Origin: Pyrinomonadaceae bacterium
GTDB taxonomy: Bacteria > Acidobacteriota > Blastocatellia > Pyrinomonadales > Pyrinomonadaceae
Length of the DNA stretch: 6,195 nucleotides
Assembly: GCA_025929655.1 (NCBI GenBank)
Contig: JAICPV010000148.1
Coordinates: forward strand, 1-6,195
Reading direction: 5' to 3'
Shown: piece after piece, positions 3,661 to 6,195 of the stretch
Numbering within the stretch: position 1 is the stretch's first letter
Layout of the letters: each line of letters opens with the position of its first letter
Notes under the pieces: model-generated
Database searches by the model: none
What the model was told of the DNA's origin: nothing
The model's input: only the letters and a program-made list of their open reading frames with translations
Program-made: the position numbers and the translations under genes

Positions 3661-5583
3661 TTATTTCGCGCTTAGCTGCCCGCGTATCGCTCCGTCCGGA
3701 AAATCCGCATTATGAATATTTACATAGTAATTCGTCGGATTCGCCCTTATACGCTTTATCAAGGCCGGGTCGGCCTCGACGCAGCCGCTTGATGTTCCGG
3801 AAGCATCAGGCGGATCGAGATGAACGACCGGAGGCCCGGCCACGCCGACGGCGCCTACGTGTATATGCGCCGCTGTGGCGGTCGAAATATTCGAGACGCT
3901 GATCGCGAAGCAAACTTTGTTGAGCCCCTGATTAAGCCATATTGTCGCGGTGCCAGAGCCGTCAGGGTCACCGGGGCCGGGCACCTCCTGCGCACCGGTC
4001 ATCGTCGTCGACAGTCTTCGGCCACTGCGTTCTTTCGTGGTAAATATCTCGAAGACTGCTCCCTGATCCAATGAGACGACATAAAGCCGTCCATTTGGCC
4101 CGTTCTTGATATCGGTCACGACGCCGAAATCGGCACCGATCACGAACTCTTCGCTTTCGGTAATGTCGTGAAACGTCAAGTTGTCTGCAACGCGATCCTG
4201 GAGGCCGGGGCTCTCAACCGCGATCTGCATTCGATCGCCCGTCAGATTAAAACGAAACAGCGGGCCGCCGAGGGTGTCGGTCGTGGAAAACCCTACGAAC
4301 ATATCGCCGTTAAATTGCGGGCCTAATGCCCTGCCACGATGAAAACCGATCGCCGCCGGAGCAAGTACGAATTTCCATGAGAATTCCGGGTCGCTGTATT
4401 GCGAACCGGGCAGCACGAACAGCCGGGACAAAGCTTCAGCTGGAGTATCGGCGATTCGCTCGGGTCCCCATCTGAACTGCTGGAGATTCGGGAAATCCTC
4501 ATGGTGCAGCGAGGTGGTCTCGATCAACTTGAATTCGGGCACGCGCGAGGCTGGCCCGATGATCTGTATCCATCCGGAATTCATCCCGCTCGTCACCAGG
4601 TTCAACTCGTCGAAAGCATCTTCGCCGTTTTCCTGGTCCCAAAGGTTTCCGCTGAACGGGTCGAACGCCATACCGAAGCTGTTTCGAACACCGTAGGCAA
4701 ATATTTTCTGGATATTCGCGCCCGCTTCGCCGCCGACACCCATACCGAAATTAAAGAAAGGATTGTCGGTTGGAGTGGTGCCGTCGTCATTGAGGCGAAG
4801 AATGACACCTGTGAAATGTTCATTGTCGGGAGTAGGTCCGCCAAACTGGTCATCGGGAACCGTCGGACCGAGCCCTGTTAATGTCGGCCCGGATGGGAGG
4901 TTCTGAAGCTGGCCGCGCCGTCCGGCGTCGCCGAACATCACGTAAAGCTTGCCATCCTGCCCGAATGCCAATACGCCGCCGTCATGATTGCCGCGCGGCG
5001 GCTGGTCTTCGTCGCCCTGGTTAGGCGGATCCGGCGCACCGTCATTTTGAAACGAAAGCAGGCGGGCGAGATTATGATCGTATGTAAGCGTCGCGCCGTT
5101 CCATTCGAATCGATCGACGCGGTTACCCAACATCGGCACCTGCAAAATATCGTCCGAGTCCGCGCCAAGCATCGTCAGATCATTGCAATTTTGTTCTTCC
5201 GGTGTGAACGGATCCAGATCCTGCGGAAGGTCCGACTTGCATGACCAAAACAGATACACGCCCGGGTCTTCAGGAAAATTTGGATGCAGCGCGATGCCGA
5301 GAAGCCCGCGTTCGGACGCATTGTTGACGGCAAGGTCGAGAACCGTCGGCCCTGCCGCACCATAGGTGACGCGTCGAACTCGTCCGGTATTCTTCTCCAG
5401 AATTAGAAAGTCGTTATTCCCGATGAAGGCCATCGCCGACGGGGTGACCAGATCGCCGACCACCTGCCTGACGCCGAGATTGTTATCCAGCATCATCGGC
5501 TGGCCATGGGACACGCTTGCTAAAAAAAGCGCAAGAAAAAAGGCACTGACGCAACTCATCAGTGTCCTCGCAAAAGTCTTCAT
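3661..5583 (-). CDS. Secreted glucose/sorbosone-dehydrogenase-type beta-propeller with C-terminal CHRD domain
   Basis: This 640-residue exported protein begins with a Sec signal peptide (MKTFARTL then a hydrophobic stretch 12-24, cleavage likely after Gly27). Residues about 40-515 form a six-bladed propeller of the soluble PQQ-dependent sugar dehydrogenase family. Recognisable blocks are ERGLLGIALHPNF (91-103), GNHDGGVLAFGQDGKLYVMF (198-217), YGVRNSFGMAFDP (297-309), a D-E-L-N-L block at 325-329 and FNGDMFVGF (424-432). His200 and Arg300-Asn301 correspond to the catalytic base and PQQ-site Arg-Asn of Acinetobacter glucose dehydrogenase. I could not match every PQQ and calcium ligand, so activity and substrate are unknown. 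Residues about 521-638 are a CHRD (chordin-type) domain: TGAQEVPGPGDP, AAHIHVGAVG (His573, His575), and the end YVNIHNADFPDGAIRGQL. Cys558 and Cys601 in it probably form a disulfide. GGAGGT five nt before ATG fixes the start. The protein should be periplasmic or extracellular. No clear promoter was found. Confidence 0.9.
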   Translation of the reverse strand: MKTFARTLMSCVSAFFLALFLASVSHGQPMMLDNNLGVRQVVGDLVTPSAMAFIGNNDFLILEKNTGRVRRVTYGAAGPTVLDLAVNNASERGLLGIALHPNFPEDPGVYLFWSCKSDLPQDLDPFTPEEQNCNDLTMLGADSDDILQVPMLGNRVDRFEWNGATLTYDHNLARLLSFQNDGAPDPPNQGDEDQPPRGNHDGGVLAFGQDGKLYVMFGDAGRRGQLQNLPSGPTLTGLGPTVPDDQFGGPTPDNEHFTGVILRLNDDGTTPTDNPFFNFGMGVGGEAGANIQKIFAYGVRNSFGMAFDPFSGNLWDQENGEDAFDELNLVTSGMNSGWIQIIGPASRVPEFKLIETTSLHHEDFPNLQQFRWGPERIADTPAEALSRLFVLPGSQYSDPEFSWKFVLAPAAIGFHRGRALGPQFNGDMFVGFSTTDTLGGPLFRFNLTGDRMQIAVESPGLQDRVADNLTFHDITESEEFVIGADFGVVTDIKNGPNGRLYVVSLDQGAVFEIFTTKERSGRRLSTTMTGAQEVPGPGDPDGSGTATIWLNQGLNKVCFAISVSNISTATAAHIHVGAVGVAGPPVVHLDPPDASGTSSGCVEADPALIKRIRANPTNYYVNIHNADFPDGAIRGQLSAK

Positions 5584-5613
5584 TTCTGACCTCCAGTATT
5601 CTTTAAGGATTCG

Positions 5614-5655
5614 CGAACCTGGGAATCTCTTAACGTTAATTAAGGGACAGGTTCG
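5614..5655. repeat. Inverted repeat in the leader of the dehydrogenase gene
   Basis: CGAACCTG (5614-5621) and CAGGTTCG (5648-5655) are perfect 8-bp inverted repeats, extended by GATTCG on one side and AATC on the other with a 2-bp offset. The 26-bp centre contains the palindrome TTAACGTTAA. Lying 31-72 bp upstream of the start codon, it may be a regulator site or leader hairpin. A second smaller hairpin, CCTCTC-CGGAC-GGGAGG, lies at 5665-5681. Confidence 0.4.
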
Positions 5656-5803
5656 AATCTCGTTCCTCTCCGGACGGGAGGCAGAGAGTGTCAGTTATCT
5701 TCAAATATGGACAGAATAGAAATGTAATACTGGTTCCTTTTCGGATGTGTATGCTCAACTACCAATCCGGGCGCGCGCGAATTTTCTCTTGATCAAAAAT
5801 CAA

Positions 5804-5837
5804 AAAACGGGCGGCGAATCAACATTCCGCCCGTTTT
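5804..5837 (-). terminator. Intrinsic terminator of the upstream CHRD gene
   Basis: AAAACGGGCGG (5804-5814) and CCGCCCGTTTT (5827-5837) form a perfect 11-bp stem with a 12-nt loop. On the minus strand the G-C stem runs into TTTTTTG, the standard form of a Rho-independent terminator. It starts 28 nt after the stop of the CHRD gene and isolates it from the dehydrogenase gene, which therefore needs its own promoter. It could also work on the plus strand, where TTTT-C follows. Confidence 0.88.
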
Positions 5838-5864
5838 CATTTCAGTACCATGACTCTGGATTTA

Positions 5865-6195
5865 TTAATTGTTTTTCGTTGAACTCCCGCCCTTGCCGAG
5901 CTGGCCGCGAACCGCGCCATCGGGAAACTCCGCGTTATGAACGTTCACATAGAACGCTTCCGGATTCTGCCTGATCTCCTTTATCAGTTCCTCGCTTATG
6001 TTCTCAACACAGCCTTTCAATGTTCCGTTTTCCGTTAGCGTCACGACGGGCGGGCCTGACTGTCCTGTAGCGCCGCGATGAATATGTGCAAGCGTCGGCG
6101 CCCCGATGTTCGAAACGGTTATGTCGAAACAAACCTGGCCCTGGCCGTGGTTCAGCCGGATCGAAGCGGTGCCCGTTCCATTCGGATCTCCCGGC
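5865..6195 (-). CDS. CHRD-domain protein, N-terminal part outside the window
   Basis: The last 109 codons of a minus-strand gene are visible, ending KNN-stop at 5865-5867. The whole visible part is a CHRD domain: PGDPNGTGTASIRLN, then VCFDITVSNI, AHIHRGATGQSGPPVV (two His), GCVEN, and the end FYVNVHNAEFPDGAVRGQLG, with a short polar tail GKGGSSTKNN. The two cysteines (visible residues 22 and 62) occupy the same places as Cys558 and Cys601 of the dehydrogenase's CHRD domain, and well over half of the aligned residues are the same. The CHRD domain's biochemical role in bacteria is not settled; its neighbours are usually exported. Whether this gene is a short secreted CHRD protein or another dehydrogenase-CHRD fusion cannot be told from this window. 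No start codon is visible and the frame stays open to the edge. Confidence 0.9.
   Translation of the reverse strand, partial: PGDPNGTGTASIRLNHGQGQVCFDITVSNIGAPTLAHIHRGATGQSGPPVVTLTENGTLKGCVENISEELIKEIRQNPEAFYVNVHNAEFPDGAVRGQLGKGGSSTKNN

Noticed and set aside
4399..4881. 160-codon plus-strand frame inside the dehydrogenase gene
   Set aside because: It is antisense to conserved propeller blocks and has no promoter, ribosome site or recognisable product.
5644..5670. T-arm-like stretch GACAGGTTCGAATCTCGTTCC suggesting a tRNA 3' end or an integration remnant
   Set aside because: The flanking five-base stem does not pair well, and no D-arm, anticodon arm or matching 5' acceptor strand lies about 70 nt upstream. 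The resemblance is only the GTTCGAATC core, which is also part of a local inverted repeat.
1..6195. CRISPR array, insertion sequence or transposase gene
   Set aside because: I saw no regularly spaced direct repeats, no paired terminal inverted repeats around a gene, and no transposase or integrase motifs.

Overview
The window carries an arsenic-resistance locus, followed by one unrelated small gene and then, on the opposite strand, the edge of a secreted-protein region. Several points suggest an environmental, Gram-negative-type soil bacterium: moderate GC (a little over half, by eye), Sec-exported PQQ-type dehydrogenases fused to CHRD domains, a SpoIIAA/STAS-like small protein, and an ars cassette built on an aquaporin. 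Acidobacteriota (Blastocatellia/Pyrinomonadales-like) is my best guess. It rests on gene-content impression only and is weakly held.

Positions 1-323 (minus strand) hold an almost complete ArsR-family repressor, divergent from a five-gene plus-strand operon. The operon order is: an ArsI/CadI-like C-As lyase (437-1006); a 68-residue Cys-rich small protein (1021-1227); a five-helix membrane protein with a Cys-rich tail (1249-1851); an AqpS-like aquaglyceroporin overlapping it by ATGA (1848-2543); and a thioredoxin-type arsenate reductase ArsC (2548-2931). The 113-bp divergent intergenic region has a near-consensus promoter for the operon, a possible leaderless promoter for arsR, and two dyads sharing the half-site pattern TTATG-N6-CRTAA. 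One dyad lies over both -35 regions and the other just after the predicted operon start.

The likely logic is as follows. ArsR senses As(III) through its CxC pair and releases the operators. ArsC reduces arsenate to arsenite. The aquaporin lets arsenite leave down its gradient, as in the Sinorhizobium AqpS arrangement. ArsI breaks the C-As bond of trivalent organoarsenicals. No Acr3/ArsB pump and no ArsM methyltransferase is present inside the window. The two unrecognised proteins between arsI and aqp, together with ArsI itself, all end in cysteine-pair tails. This is the most unusual signal here and could mark an undescribed thiol relay or buffering module for As(III).

Positions 2932-3660 hold a separate promoter, a STAS/SpoIIAA-like gene (3052-3459), and a 201-bp convergent intergenic region dense in inverted repeats, including terminator-like hairpins for both directions. 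Positions 3661-5583 (minus) encode a 640-residue secreted glucose/sorbosone-dehydrogenase-type beta-propeller with a C-terminal CHRD domain. Upstream of it, also on the minus strand, is the 3' end of a second gene (5865-6195, running off the edge). This encodes a CHRD domain closely similar to the first and is followed by a clear intrinsic terminator. The two CHRD segments look like products of a local duplication or domain transfer.
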